Of a stretch of 48,152 nt of DNA, positions 1-8,655 are shown piece by piece. The notes beneath the pieces are model-generated. The model was given only the letters and a program-made list of their open reading frames with translations. It had not been told where the DNA came from and made no database searches. The translations under genes were made by a program, and so were the position numbers. The first letter of the stretch is position 1; the number at the start of each line of letters is the position of its first letter. Source of the DNA: Atopobium sp034113385 (GTDB taxonomy: Bacteria > Actinomycetota > Coriobacteriia > Coriobacteriales > Atopobiaceae); assembly GCF_034113385.1 (NCBI RefSeq), contig NZ_JAXEXL010000023.1:1-48152 (forward strand). Reading direction: 5' to 3'.

Positions 1-33
1 AAAAACTGCTATTTTATTTTTAAAAGGAGGCAT
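1..33 (-). CDS. Possible start of a gene cut by the window edge (candidate lspA)
   Basis: An ATG at 33 on the minus strand opens a frame reading MPPFKNKIAVF up to the window edge. A short basic segment followed by hydrophobic residues, just downstream of divIVA, would suit the N-terminus of a membrane protein such as signal peptidase II, which often lies near divIVA, but eleven residues cannot prove it. The only ribosome-site-like bases are AGGT eight bases before the ATG. The divIVA terminator lies immediately upstream, so expression would need read-through or a promoter not seen here. Confidence 0.25.
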   Translation of the reverse strand, partial: MPPFKNKIAVF

Positions 34-65
34 TTGATTGACCTGGACTCGACCTGTACCTATAG

Positions 66-100
66 AAAAATCCCTACAGCCTGATTGAACTGTAGGGATT
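66..100 (-). terminator. Rho-independent terminator after divIVA
   Basis: An 11-bp perfect inverted repeat (AATCCCTACAG at 69-79 pairing with CTGTAGGGATT at 90-100) has a 10-base loop. Read on the minus strand it ends in a T-rich run (ATTTTTC). It lies about 65 bases after the divIVA stop and would close the long minus-strand cell-division transcript. Confidence 0.8.
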
Positions 101-166
101 ACTAAGGTTGCTTAGATATATACGTTATATTTTATACTAGCTTAAAACTATACCCGTGCTATGAGC

Positions 167-847
167 TTAGTCTAAGTCATCCAAACTAATAGCAGGCGTC
201 TGCTCGGGTACAGAGATAGATGCCGCGTCCATAGCAGTAGGAACGCTTACAGATGGAGCAACTGCATGGTATTCAGAGGATGTGGAGGTAGAAAGCACTT
301 GATTAGGGAATGCCGCATCCGCATCATCCATAAAGTGCTGCAGCAGTGTCTTGTACTCGGAGCGGAACTCCTCGCGAGAAGCCTTAAGACGATCAATCTC
401 ATCCAGCTCATTTTGCTTCTCGGCCAAGGCGGCGCGAATAACCTCACGAGCACGCTGATCTGCCTCAGTACGGATTTTATCAGCGGACTCCTTAGCATCT
501 GCAACAATTTGATCTGCAGACTGCTGAGCAATAATAAGAACACGGGAAATCTGAGCCTCAGATGCACTGGTATCAGGCGCTGCAGGAGCAACAACGGCTG
601 CTGCCTCGGGAGTCATATAGCTAGATGCCTCTGCTGCCTGCTCGGTGAGCTGTGCCACCTGCTCTTGAGCTGCAGCGAGCTGCTGCTCAGAGCTGTTAAG
701 ACGACCCTTAAGATCTGCAATCTTTTGGAGCATTGCATCAAGCTCGCCAGAGAGCTGCTCAAGAAAAGCATCTACCTCTTCTGTGTCATAACCATGCTTG
801 GATGGCGAGAAGGTAAGCTGATCGATATCTGCTGGAGTAATAGCCAT
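167..847 (-). CDS. divIVA: DivIVA-domain cell division/polar growth protein
   Basis: This 226-residue protein has the DivIVA N-terminal membrane-binding segment (ITPADIDQLTF, then GYDTEEVDAFLEQL at about residues 19-32). A coiled-coil heptad region follows at about 30-70, then an Ala/Pro/Ser-rich linker (about 72-98), a second long coiled coil (about 99-170) and a low-complexity tail ending in SLDDLD. DivIVA proteins bind negatively curved membrane at the septum and poles and recruit wall-synthesis or division proteins. It is the last gene of the ftsZ-pgeF-yggS-sepF-yggT-divIVA run, the usual Gram-positive order. GAAAGGA precedes the ATG. The family assignment is firm; which pole or septal function it serves here is not readable. 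Confidence 0.92.
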   Translation of the reverse strand: MAITPADIDQLTFSPSKHGYDTEEVDAFLEQLSGELDAMLQKIADLKGRLNSSEQQLAAAQEQVAQLTEQAAEASSYMTPEAAAVVAPAAPDTSASEAQISRVLIIAQQSADQIVADAKESADKIRTEADQRAREVIRAALAEKQNELDEIDRLKASREEFRSEYKTLLQHFMDDADAAFPNQVLSTSTSSEYHAVAPSVSVPTAMDAASISVPEQTPAISLDDLD

Positions 848-908
848 TGTTAGTTCCTTTCATGTGAGCGCGACTAACTGCGCGACTACGCAAAGATAGC
901 TGTGCTTT

Positions 909-1172
909 TTAAAGTATACCTGCAAAGAAACGGACTACCAAACGTGCAATAAAATGCAAGACAATAATTCCTACAATTGGTGAAAAATCAAGACCACCCA
1001 TAGGAGGGATAAATCGTCTAAACATATTCATATAAGGAGCAACGAGTTTGTCTAAAACAGCATATAAATCTTGGAGCCACTCATTACGCTGAGGGAACCA
1101 TGAAAAAATACACCATGCAATAATCATGAACTCGTAAAACCTAAAAAGGGCTGCAATGCCATTTGCGAACAT
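909..1172 (-). CDS. YggT family small membrane protein
   Basis: This 87-residue protein has two hydrophobic segments (about residues 3-22 and 62-85) flanking a hydrophilic stretch with WFPQRNEWLQDLY and the PYMNMFRRFIPPMGGLDFSPIVG motif region typical of YggT/Ycf19 proteins. The family is membrane-embedded and linked by location to division genes; its biochemical role is unknown. It begins 5 bases after the sepF stop with an AAGGA site inside the end of sepF, so the two are probably translationally coupled. Confidence 0.88.
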   Translation of the reverse strand: MFANGIAALFRFYEFMIIAWCIFSWFPQRNEWLQDLYAVLDKLVAPYMNMFRRFIPPMGGLDFSPIVGIIVLHFIARLVVRFFAGIL

Positions 1173-1177
1173 ACGTT

Positions 1178-1807
1178 TTAATCCTTGCGAACAATCGTGC
1201 CATCTGCAATAAGCTTATCAACCTCGTTTTGCGAGAGCTCCTTGCCGGCAGGAAGAACAACAAAACATTGGACGCCCAGTTCCTGAATCTGGCCGCCTAC
1301 CCCACATGCTAAACCTGCGCAGAAGTCAAAAATGCGCTTTGCTGCATCCATATTAGTGTTGCGAAATAATAAAACAACAGGCTGATTGGTACGAACACGA
1401 CGAACAACCGTCTGACAGTCATCGTACGACTGAGGGGTTAACACATAGGCGGGAAGCTGACTACCAGAGCGAGGAATAGCAGCAGCACGCTCAGAGATGG
1501 GCGTAGAACGAGCGTAGCTAGGACGAGGAGCCGTGTCATACTCATCATCACGAGTGTACGTAGTTGCAGGAACAGAGCCACTATTGCCGCCCAAAGGACG
1601 ACCAGAACGCGTATACACAGATACACTGTCTGCCTCAGGACGAGGGGTATTACCCAGCAGACCATTCCCCGAACTTGTAGCTACATCACGAGGCTGATCA
1701 TATGCATCAGGAGTGTCATCGTAATCTTGCTCGTCATAGACGTTATCGTAATACTCGTCTTGGGGACCTATGTGGAGCTTGTCCTTAATGGTATCCAAAA
1801 AACTCAT
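1178..1807 (-). CDS. sepF: Cell division protein SepF
   Basis: This 209-residue protein has the SepF plan: a short amphipathic N-terminal helix (MSFLDTIKDKL) for membrane binding, a long acidic and Ser/Thr/Arg-rich disordered linker (about 15-115), and a C-terminal globular SepF domain (about 118-209) starting AYVLTPQSYDDCQTV and containing the RIFDFCAGLACGVGG segment. SepF binds the FtsZ C-terminal peptide and tethers the Z-ring to the membrane; in actinobacteria it stands in for FtsA, which is absent from this cluster. Its ATG overlaps the yggS stop (ATGA), and AAAGGGAG precedes it. Confidence 0.94.
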   Translation of the reverse strand: MSFLDTIKDKLHIGPQDEYYDNVYDEQDYDDTPDAYDQPRDVATSSGNGLLGNTPRPEADSVSVYTRSGRPLGGNSGSVPATTYTRDDEYDTAPRPSYARSTPISERAAAIPRSGSQLPAYVLTPQSYDDCQTVVRRVRTNQPVVLLFRNTNMDAAKRIFDFCAGLACGVGGQIQELGVQCFVVLPAGKELSQNEVDKLIADGTIVRKD

Positions 1808-2559
1808 CGTGTTACTCCCTTTGCATACTTTGGATCAAACACAATCCTACCCAGCCTAATAAGTGTTGAACCTTGCGCAATAGCAATCTTAAAATCATCA
1901 CTCATTCCGCACGACAATACAGGCAATTCATGACCAATTTGTATTTGCAGCTCATCACGCAATTCTCGCAAACCCTCAAAGGTACGTTTTGCTGCTTCAG
2001 GGTCATTTGCTGGAGCCATGGTCATAAGACCGCGCCAATCTATGCCCTCCAGAGCCGCTACTTGTTGTGCAACCTGGCAAAGCTCACGAGGGCTAAACCC
2101 CTGTTTGCTTTGCTCGCCAGACACATTAACTTCAAGCAGCACTGGCTGTGGATGTTTTGCACTTGTGTGAGAAGTATCTGGAGCCAACATAGACAAACCA
2201 TCGCGCTGTGCCAATACGCGCTTATTGATAGCTGCAGCAAGATTAAACGACGAGACGGAATGGATGAGCTGAGCACGGTCAAGCACTTGATTAATCTTGT
2301 TGGTTTGTAAGTTACCAATCATGTCAAAATGCACCGTAGGCAAAGCTTTTGTCTTGCGAACAAGCTCCTGAGGACGGTTTTCTGCAAAGCAGTCCCAGCC
2401 TGCACGTACAGCCGCCTGAACCTCGGGAATATCTACCGTTTTAGAAACAGCAACCACGGTAACTTCATAAGGATTACGGCCAGCAACAGCACAAGCAGCT
2501 TCTACCTCTGCCATAATCTGTGCGCGGCGCGCAGCAATAAACTCTGAATACTCCAACAT
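1804..2559 (-). CDS. yggS: YggS/PLPBP family pyridoxal-phosphate-binding protein
   Basis: This 251-residue fold-type III PLP protein has the PLP lysine in VVAVSKTVDI (about residue 40), the FAENRPQEL motif, HFDMIGNLQTNK and the C-terminal LSCGMSDDF motif with the phosphate-binding region after it. The family has no known catalytic reaction and acts in vitamin B6 and amino-acid homeostasis. It commonly sits between pgeF and sepF, as here. The ATG is only a base or two from the GGGGAGG site. A TTG one codon later (start 2556) has better spacing, so the true start is uncertain by one residue. Confidence 0.92.
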   Translation of the reverse strand: MLEYSEFIAARRAQIMAEVEAACAVAGRNPYEVTVVAVSKTVDIPEVQAAVRAGWDCFAENRPQELVRKTKALPTVHFDMIGNLQTNKINQVLDRAQLIHSVSSFNLAAAINKRVLAQRDGLSMLAPDTSHTSAKHPQPVLLEVNVSGEQSKQGFSPRELCQVAQQVAALEGIDWRGLMTMAPANDPEAAKRTFEGLRELRDELQIQIGHELPVLSCGMSDDFKIAIAQGSTLIRLGRIVFDPKYAKGVTR

Positions 2560-2606
2560 ACCTCCCCTCTTATTACAAAAACCTTAGTTAAGCAGCAATA
2601 AAACAG

Positions 2607-3413
2607 TTACTCACGTAAAAACGCAACGGCGCCATGACGACCACACATACCTTGTTCTGCACGGTACGAAAAGAACCTATCAACCTCATGAGCCGTTGAA
2701 CGCTTACAGTCCACAAAATGCTGTGGTTGCAAACCCACGTCTACCAGTGAAGTCTTAACAGCAGCACTCATATCAAGGTTACGCTCGCCCATCCGAACAA
2801 ACTCACCAAACTCGTTTGTAAACTTCCGAATAAGCTCAAACGATACCTCGTAGTCTGCAGCAGCAATATGTGGGCCAACGTACGCCAACACATGTTGGGC
2901 AGTACCACCCGTTTGCGCGCATAACTCTTGCAACGCCAACGCAGAAATACGTGCAATTGTTCCACGCCAACCAGAATGAATGACAGCAAAACCAGGCACC
3001 GCGCCGTCTGTTGCCACAAGAATGACAGGTGTACAGTCTGCATAGCACAGCAATACGGGCACGTGAGCGCAGGTACACACAATAGCATCGCAGCCCTGTG
3101 CAATGCGCTCGCGAAAAGTGGGGAGCTGCTCAAGGCTAGAAATAGAGCATACGTTGCTTCCATGCACCTGATGAGGCACTACCAGATTGGAAGCAAACTC
3201 CCTATGGCCCATGGCCTCAAGCACAAGCGCACGGTTCTTCTTAACAGCTATAGGGTCATCTCCTACATGAGAACCCACATTAAGAGACGTATAGGGATAT
3301 GCTGAGTAACCACCCGTACGCTGCGTAAAAGCAAGCGTGACCCCAGCTGGACAAGAAGTATCGCCCAGCAGAGTCACGCCACACGCTGTATATTCGCTCA
3401 CGCGAGGAACCAC
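2607..3413 (-). CDS. pgeF: Polyphenol oxidase/laccase-domain protein (YfiH, PgeF)
   Basis: A 268-residue protein of the YfiH/CNF1-like fold. It carries the family's zinc/catalytic motifs: VPHQVHGSNV, CYADCTPVILV and AVIHSGWRGT, plus AYVGPHI and SYRAEQGMCGRHGA at the end. E. coli YfiH removes misincorporated L-Ser from UDP-MurNAc, which suits a place beside peptidoglycan genes, although other members act on purine nucleosides. The same frame stays open far upstream inside ftsZ, but similarity begins near residue 145 of that frame. I chose the GTG at 3413 because GGGGAG lies four bases before it and it follows the ftsZ stop by ten bases. A GTG at 3401 is an alternative. Confidence 0.87.
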   Translation of the reverse strand: MVPRVSEYTACGVTLLGDTSCPAGVTLAFTQRTGGYSAYPYTSLNVGSHVGDDPIAVKKNRALVLEAMGHREFASNLVVPHQVHGSNVCSISSLEQLPTFRERIAQGCDAIVCTCAHVPVLLCYADCTPVILVATDGAVPGFAVIHSGWRGTIARISALALQELCAQTGGTAQHVLAYVGPHIAAADYEVSFELIRKFTNEFGEFVRMGERNLDMSAAVKTSLVDVGLQPQHFVDCKRSTAHEVDRFFSYRAEQGMCGRHGAVAFLRE

Positions 3414-3423
3414 GCTACTCCCC

Positions 3424-4554
3424 TTACGCGCGGCTGTTCCTGAGGAACTCAGGGATGTCAAAAGCCTGGTTGCCAAAGTCATTGGCAGGACGACCGGGAC
3501 GCTGAGGTGCGGTAGAACGAGGTGTTGACAGAGGCGCGGGTGTTGCAGGACGGCTTTGTGGCATGCGGCTGAGCAAATCAGGCATCTGAGTTGCATTGGC
3601 ATCATTAAAGCCCGTTGCAATGACCGTAACACGAACTTGGTCACCCAATGACTCGTCAACAACGGTACCAAAGATGATATTTGCCTCAGGATCAACATTA
3701 GAAGCAACAAGATCTGCTGCCTCATTAATCTCTTGAATGCCAAGGTCTTTGTTACCAGCAACAGACAACAACACGCGTGTTGCACCATCAATAGAGCTCT
3801 CCAGCAAGGGACTCGAGATTGCCTGCTGTGCAGCATCTGCTGCACGGTTGTCACCAGAAGCAAGACCAATGCCCATCATTGCAGATCCAGCACCGCGCAT
3901 AACGGTACAAACATCCGCAAAGTCAAGGTTAATCAGACCAGGGACGGTAATAAGATCTGTGATGCCCTGGGTACCCTGACACAAAACATCATCTGCCATG
4001 CGGAAAGCCTCCAACATGGTAGTTTTCTTCTCGGAAATAGTAAGAAGACGATCGTTAGGAATAACAATAAGCGTATCTACTGCTTCTGCAAGATTCTTGA
4101 TGCCTTCTACAGCAGAGCCAGCGCGTTTACGACCCTCAAAGGTAAAGGGTTTAGTTACAACAGCAACAGTTAGCGCGCCCACATCATTTTTTGCAATGTT
4201 TGCAACAATGGGAGCAGCACCAGTACCGGTGCCACCACCCTCACCTGCGGTAATAAATACCATGTCTGCGCCAGCAAGAGCACGCTTAATCTCATCACGG
4301 CTTTCCTCGGCTGCCTCTGCACCAACCTCAGGATTAGCACCTGCACCAAGGCCCTTGGTAATATCTGTACCAATATGCACCTTGATGTCAGCCTCAGAAA
4401 TAGCAAGAGCCTGAGCATCGGTATTTACTGCTACAAACTCAACACCACGGATGCCTTCTTCAATCATGCGGTTAACAGCGTTAGTACCGCCACCGCCTAC
4501 GCCAACAACCTTGATAACCGCAAGGTAGTTGTTTGGAGTATCTACGTCTGCCAT
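3424..4554 (-). CDS. ftsZ: Cell division GTPase FtsZ
   Basis: This 376-residue tubulin homologue polymerises with GTP into the Z-ring. The nucleotide site is visible: GVGGGGTNAVNRM (about 18-30), NTDAQAL (about 44-50) and the tubulin signature GGGTGTG (106-112). The synergy-loop region has NLDFADV. A Pro/Ala/Arg-rich linker follows the globular domain, and the chain ends in the C-terminal peptide DIPEFLRNSRA that SepF and other partners bind. The frame is open 40 codons further upstream, but that part is not FtsZ-like, and the ATG at 4554 has a perfect AGGAGG site. A 249-base gap separates it from ftsQ, the largest gap inside the cluster, suggesting its own promoter. Confidence 0.97.
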   Translation of the reverse strand: MADVDTPNNYLAVIKVVGVGGGGTNAVNRMIEEGIRGVEFVAVNTDAQALAISEADIKVHIGTDITKGLGAGANPEVGAEAAEESRDEIKRALAGADMVFITAGEGGGTGTGAAPIVANIAKNDVGALTVAVVTKPFTFEGRKRAGSAVEGIKNLAEAVDTLIVIPNDRLLTISEKKTTMLEAFRMADDVLCQGTQGITDLITVPGLINLDFADVCTVMRGAGSAMMGIGLASGDNRAADAAQQAISSPLLESSIDGATRVLLSVAGNKDLGIQEINEAADLVASNVDPEANIIFGTVVDESLGDQVRVTVIATGFNDANATQMPDLLSRMPQSRPATPAPLSTPRSTAPQRPGRPANDFGNQAFDIPEFLRNSRA

Positions 4555-4803
4555 GGTTCCTCCTCGTTCATTTAGCTTGCGCACACCATGAAGTATGCAA
4601 ACCTTAAAGTTCAACTTAAACTCAAAGCACAAGGTAAAGCGCGTAATAGTTACATAGCTGCGCTCCAGATGCAACCCATTTGTGCAAAAGGTGAAAACCG
4701 CAGGTACATTGTTTGATGTTTGCTATTCTCAACCCTAAAGGATTACCTCAAGCTTTGGGCATTGATACAGCACATATACGAAGTCTTAACCCTCTACTTG
4801 AGC

Positions 4804-5994
4804 CTAATTGGATTGAGAGTCAGATTTTTGAGCGTCAGTAGACGTGGAGTCTTTAGAATCTTTGGATTGCTGAGCTTCAGCCTCTTGCTTTGCCTTTGCA
4901 GCAGCCTCATCTGCATCCGAAGGTGGATTGGTGTTAGCATCAGTTACCACACGCCCACCAGAACCAGGATTGACTGACTCTGATCCTACCTTGCGATAGC
5001 TTGGCTTAGACGGTATACGTACGTTGATATACGTAATCTGGTTAGGATATTGCGTAAGGAGCTGCGTAACCACACGTTCCTTTGTAGAAATATCAGTAGC
5101 ACTACCCAAAGACACCTCTACCCCGCTAGAAAGCACGCAGGAAATGGACTCAGTGCTGGCAGCAGAATAACTCACAATATTCTTAGAGAAGTCCCCGCTA
5201 AACCCATTAATATACTTAAGTACTGCCAGTACAGTAGAATCAGTTGTCTTGCTAGCAGCTTTAGGAGTAACGGAAGACGGTACATTAGTAAGGAGCAAGC
5301 AACCTAACTGATTGGCTTGACGCAAAGCCACATCCGTTGCAGACTCATCCGTTGAAGCCGTAATCTTAAAAGGCTCAATCCATACCCCATCATTGCCAAT
5401 GTACCAGGCAATATCACCTGAACTCATAAGCACAATAGCAGAAGCCTTACGCTCCTCTACATGTACCTTAAGTTTGTTGGGAAACACGCGTCTAATTTGT
5501 ACGTCTCCCGCCCAGGGATTCTTTTGAATATTCTGAGCAATCTCTGACGTATTTACGTTAAGCAGCGTAGTTCCTGCAGGTACAGCAGCTAGTTTAGCAA
5601 TGGACTCTGCATCCATATGCTGCGTTGGATCTGCATCAATAGACTCAATCACAAACACGGGCAACTGAGACAAAACAAGCAACAACAGCACTAAAGAGAT
5701 TGCCGTAGCTGCAATACCAATCAACACACGCAACGGAGAAAATGACAGCCGCGGCAAGCTGAGCGAGAAACCCTTGGAGCGTGTACCATCTTTGGAAACG
5801 CCAGCGCTAACACCCGCTGCGCCATCGCGCTTGTTTACGTTTTGAATGCGTGCCTGCATAGACTGCTTAGCAGCAATACGTGCGGGGCTCGCGCCACGCT
5901 TCTTGAGTTGCTTGGCGACGCGCTTCTCTTCTCGCTTTGTTGGTTTTTTACGGGGTGTAGGCTTTAAGCTCTTGCGACCCGAATCGGCTGCCAT
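4804..5994 (-). CDS. ftsQ: Cell division protein FtsQ/DivIB (POTRA domain)
   Basis: A 396-residue bitopic protein. The N-terminal about 85 residues are strongly basic (KPTPRKKPTKREEKR). One membrane helix lies at about 91-113, followed by an extracytoplasmic POTRA domain (PVFVIESIDADPTQHM, then NPWAGDVQIRRVFPNKLKVHVEER at about 160-183) and the FtsQ beta domain (about 185-335). An Ala/Gln/Lys/Ser/Asp-rich disordered tail of about 60 residues ends the chain and makes it longer than usual. FtsQ links FtsL/FtsB and the FtsW-FtsI synthase in the divisome. It lies between murC and ftsZ as in many Gram-positive dcw clusters. No clear ribosome site precedes the ATG. Confidence 0.87.
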   Translation of the reverse strand: MAADSGRKSLKPTPRKKPTKREEKRVAKQLKKRGASPARIAAKQSMQARIQNVNKRDGAAGVSAGVSKDGTRSKGFSLSLPRLSFSPLRVLIGIAATAISLVLLLLVLSQLPVFVIESIDADPTQHMDAESIAKLAAVPAGTTLLNVNTSEIAQNIQKNPWAGDVQIRRVFPNKLKVHVEERKASAIVLMSSGDIAWYIGNDGVWIEPFKITASTDESATDVALRQANQLGCLLLTNVPSSVTPKAASKTTDSTVLAVLKYINGFSGDFSKNIVSYSAASTESISCVLSSGVEVSLGSATDISTKERVVTQLLTQYPNQITYINVRIPSKPSYRKVGSESVNPGSGGRVVTDANTNPPSDADEAAAKAKQEAEAQQSKDSKDSTSTDAQKSDSQSN

Positions 5995-6024
5995 AGTACG
6001 CTAACTATTCGTTGGTGTAAGGAT

Positions 6025-7446
6025 TTATTGCGCTACGCCATCAAGACGTGCCTGCATAGCCTCAATAAATTGGGGCCCCAGCAAGGTTACATCACCAGCA
6101 CCTTGTGTAATGAGCAAATCGCCTTCTTGGCATACCTCACATAACTTTTCTACCAAACCATGGTGCACAGGCACAAAAGCTACTTCAGGCACGCTTCCAA
6201 GCTTGCTTACCGCATGGGATATAGTCTTGCCAGAAACACCAGGAATAGGCATCTCACCAGCAGAAAAGACATCTGTAACAAACAGCACGTCTGCATCGTT
6301 AAATGCTGTGCCAAATTGATCTGCCAAAGCCTGCGTGCGAGAATAGCGATGAGGTTGGAAACACACAATAATACGCTTAAATCCCAAAGGCTTGGCAGCA
6401 GCTAACGTAGCAGCAACCTCGGTTGGATGATGCCCGTAGTCATCTACAACCGTAATACCAGCTACGGTACCCACATGAGTAAAACGACGATGTGCGCCAC
6501 CAAAACAAGACAGCGCTGCAGCAGCCTCTGTAACATCCAAGCCAAGCACATCTGCTACAGCAAGAGCAGCAGTAGCATTTGCCATGTTGTGACGGCCAGG
6601 GTTAGCGCTAAGCGTTACAAAAACAGTAGTGCCTGCAGGAGTGGTTACACTTAAGTTGCTTGTAATGCCAGCTCCGCGCTCACCAGCGCTCACTACGTAA
6701 TCATTGGAATCATTAAAGCCATAGGTCACAAAGGTACGGCCCGTAGATTGTGCCAACTCTACAAAGTGAGGGTCGTCACCGTTGATAACTACGCAGCCCG
6801 TCTCCCCCACCAAATCCATAAACTGGCAGAAGGTTTTCTCGACATTTTCGATAGTGCCATAGTGGTCCAGGTGATCGGCCTCAACGTTGGTGATAACCGC
6901 AATAGACGGCTCAAGATACAAAAAGGAGCCATCGGACTCATCTGCCTCGCACACAAAATAGCCGCCCTTGCCATCGCGACCATTCGTGCCGTACTCTTCT
7001 ACAATACCGCCAATCAAAAATGCGGGATCTTTACCCATGTGGTCAAGCATGGAAGAAATCATAGAGGACGTAGTAGTTTTGCCATGGGTACCAGCAACGG
7101 CAATCTCGGTACGACCGCGACCTAATGCCGCCAACATCTTGGCACGAGGCCAAATCTGAATGCCCAGCTCACGGGCACGAATGACCTCGGGGTTGGTCTC
7201 TGGAATGGCAGAGGAAATAACAACTACGTCTGGCATGAGATCATCAATATTTTTTGCCTCATGACCCACACGCACTTCAATGCCAGCTCCCACGAGCTCG
7301 CGCACATAGTGGGATTGCTTAAGATCTGAGCCGCTTACCTGAGCTCCACGCTGATGTAATACCAAGGCAATGCCGCTCATACCAGCGCCACCAATACCTA
7401 CAAAGTGGGCGCTCGAAAACGGTAAGGCAGCTGTGGTTTGGGACAT
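6025..7446 (-). CDS. murC: UDP-N-acetylmuramate--L-alanine ligase
   Basis: This 473-residue Mur ligase adds L-alanine to UDP-MurNAc, the first peptide step of cytoplasmic peptidoglycan synthesis. Domain 1 is a Rossmann fold with GIGGAGMSGIALVL (about 17-30). Domain 2 has the ATP loop AGTHGKTTTS (about 117-126), CEADESDGSF and NVEADHLDHYG. Domain 3 starts with GGAHRRF and contains DDYGHHPTEV and FQPHRYSRT. Length and all core motifs are normal for MurC. The ATG has an AGGAG site 6 bases upstream. It lies 64 bases after murG. Confidence 0.97.
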   Translation of the reverse strand: MSQTTAALPFSSAHFVGIGGAGMSGIALVLHQRGAQVSGSDLKQSHYVRELVGAGIEVRVGHEAKNIDDLMPDVVVISSAIPETNPEVIRARELGIQIWPRAKMLAALGRGRTEIAVAGTHGKTTTSSMISSMLDHMGKDPAFLIGGIVEEYGTNGRDGKGGYFVCEADESDGSFLYLEPSIAVITNVEADHLDHYGTIENVEKTFCQFMDLVGETGCVVINGDDPHFVELAQSTGRTFVTYGFNDSNDYVVSAGERGAGITSNLSVTTPAGTTVFVTLSANPGRHNMANATAALAVADVLGLDVTEAAAALSCFGGAHRRFTHVGTVAGITVVDDYGHHPTEVAATLAAAKPLGFKRIIVCFQPHRYSRTQALADQFGTAFNDADVLFVTDVFSAGEMPIPGVSGKTISHAVSKLGSVPEVAFVPVHHGLVEKLCEVCQEGDLLITQGAGDVTLLGPQFIEAMQARLDGVAQ

Positions 7447-7510
7447 AGTATCTCCTATGGAATAGTAAAGGACGATATAACTCTACCCTATCTTGAGGGT
7501 AGCAAGACGC

Positions 7511-8650
7511 CTACGCGCGCGCCTTTGACACGCTCTCCACTTCGTTAGCAAGCAAAGCGGCAGCGGTTGCCGAGCCCAAGCCCTGTGCTGCGGCACGCAT
7601 GGTAGCCAGCTCTGCAGGACTATCAATGAGCGAGAAAAGCGTCTGCGAGAAGCGTTTCTTATCCAGCTCATCGTCTAAAACTAAGCGAGCAGCACCGCAA
7701 TCTACCAGCAAATGTGCATTGGTAGTTTGATGATCTGCTGTTGCAAAAGGATACGGCACTAAAATGGACGGCACCAAAAGCGCTGCAATCTCTGCAATAG
7801 AGGATGCTCCTGCGCGAGAAATAACAAGATCTGCAGCAGCCAGCATATCTCCCATATTAGAAATGTAAGGCATAACGTGATAGCGCTGCTGCTCTTCTGG
7901 ACTAAGGTTCAGCTCACGTACTGTCTGGTCATAGTCTGCAGTTCCCGTGGAGTGGATAACGTACAAATCTTGTCTCGACAGCAGCTCTGACTTATGTGAG
8001 GCAAGTGCAGCATTAAGATGTTTGGCGCCCAAGCTGCCCCCAAACACTACCAGTAAGCGGGCATCTTGGGGAACTCCTATGGCTTCTCTACCAGCAAAGC
8101 GTGTAGATTGCACCACGTCTTTACGGACAGGATTGCCAGTCACTTTAATGCGCTCATCAGAGCCTAAAACTTTTTGAAAAGCGTCTACCGCCGCAGGAAA
8201 TGCCACGCATACCGCAGCAGCTTTTTTTGCAGAGTTTTTGTTTGCCAAACCAGGAACGGAGTTTTGCTCGTGTAGTACCACAGGCACCTTGTGAGAAGCA
8301 CACCACTTAACAAGTGGTAGCTCTACATAGGCACCAAACCCCACTGCAACATCAGGTGCGCCCGTAGCAGCAAAACGGCGCCCAAGCTCTGCCTTTGCCT
8401 TATGAATACGCCATAATGCAGTTGCTAATGTCCAGGGACGAGAACGATCGAAGCCCGTTACCTGCAAAGGTACAAAATCGTAACCAGCTTCAGGCACAAG
8501 TTTTGCCTCTAGACGATTAGGCTGACCATAAAACGTAACATGATGGCCACGCGCAACAAGTTCCTCTGCTAATGCAAGAGCAGGATTAACGTGCCCAGCA
8601 GTGCCACCGGCAGCAAGAGCAACTTCAAGTTTTGTAGTAGCGTCTGTCAA
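7511..8650 (-). CDS. murG: Undecaprenyldiphospho-muramoylpentapeptide beta-N-acetylglucosaminyltransferase
   Basis: This 379-residue GT28 glycosyltransferase adds GlcNAc to lipid I to give lipid II on the inner face of the membrane. The two glycine-rich loops are seen as GGTAGHVNPAL (about 15-25) and VVFGGSLGAKHLN (about 190-202). The donor-site region has ISRAGASSIAEI and PYPFATADHQTTNA. It starts at a TTG (8650) with AGGAGG eight bases upstream; no ATG lies nearby. The start is five bases beyond the ftsW stop, so the two are translated together. Confidence 0.96.
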   Translation of the reverse strand: MTDATTKLEVALAAGGTAGHVNPALALAEELVARGHHVTFYGQPNRLEAKLVPEAGYDFVPLQVTGFDRSRPWTLATALWRIHKAKAELGRRFAATGAPDVAVGFGAYVELPLVKWCASHKVPVVLHEQNSVPGLANKNSAKKAAAVCVAFPAAVDAFQKVLGSDERIKVTGNPVRKDVVQSTRFAGREAIGVPQDARLLVVFGGSLGAKHLNAALASHKSELLSRQDLYVIHSTGTADYDQTVRELNLSPEEQQRYHVMPYISNMGDMLAAADLVISRAGASSIAEIAALLVPSILVPYPFATADHQTTNAHLLVDCGAARLVLDDELDKKRFSQTLFSLIDSPAELATMRAAAQGLGSATAAALLANEVESVSKARA

Positions 8651-8655
8651 TTGGA

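Noticed and set aside
3414..3869. Long N-terminal extension of the pgeF reading frame inside ftsZ
   Set aside because: The extension is Leu-rich, unlike any PgeF, and lies in another frame of the well-conserved ftsZ gene; a good ribosome site and GTG exist at 3413.
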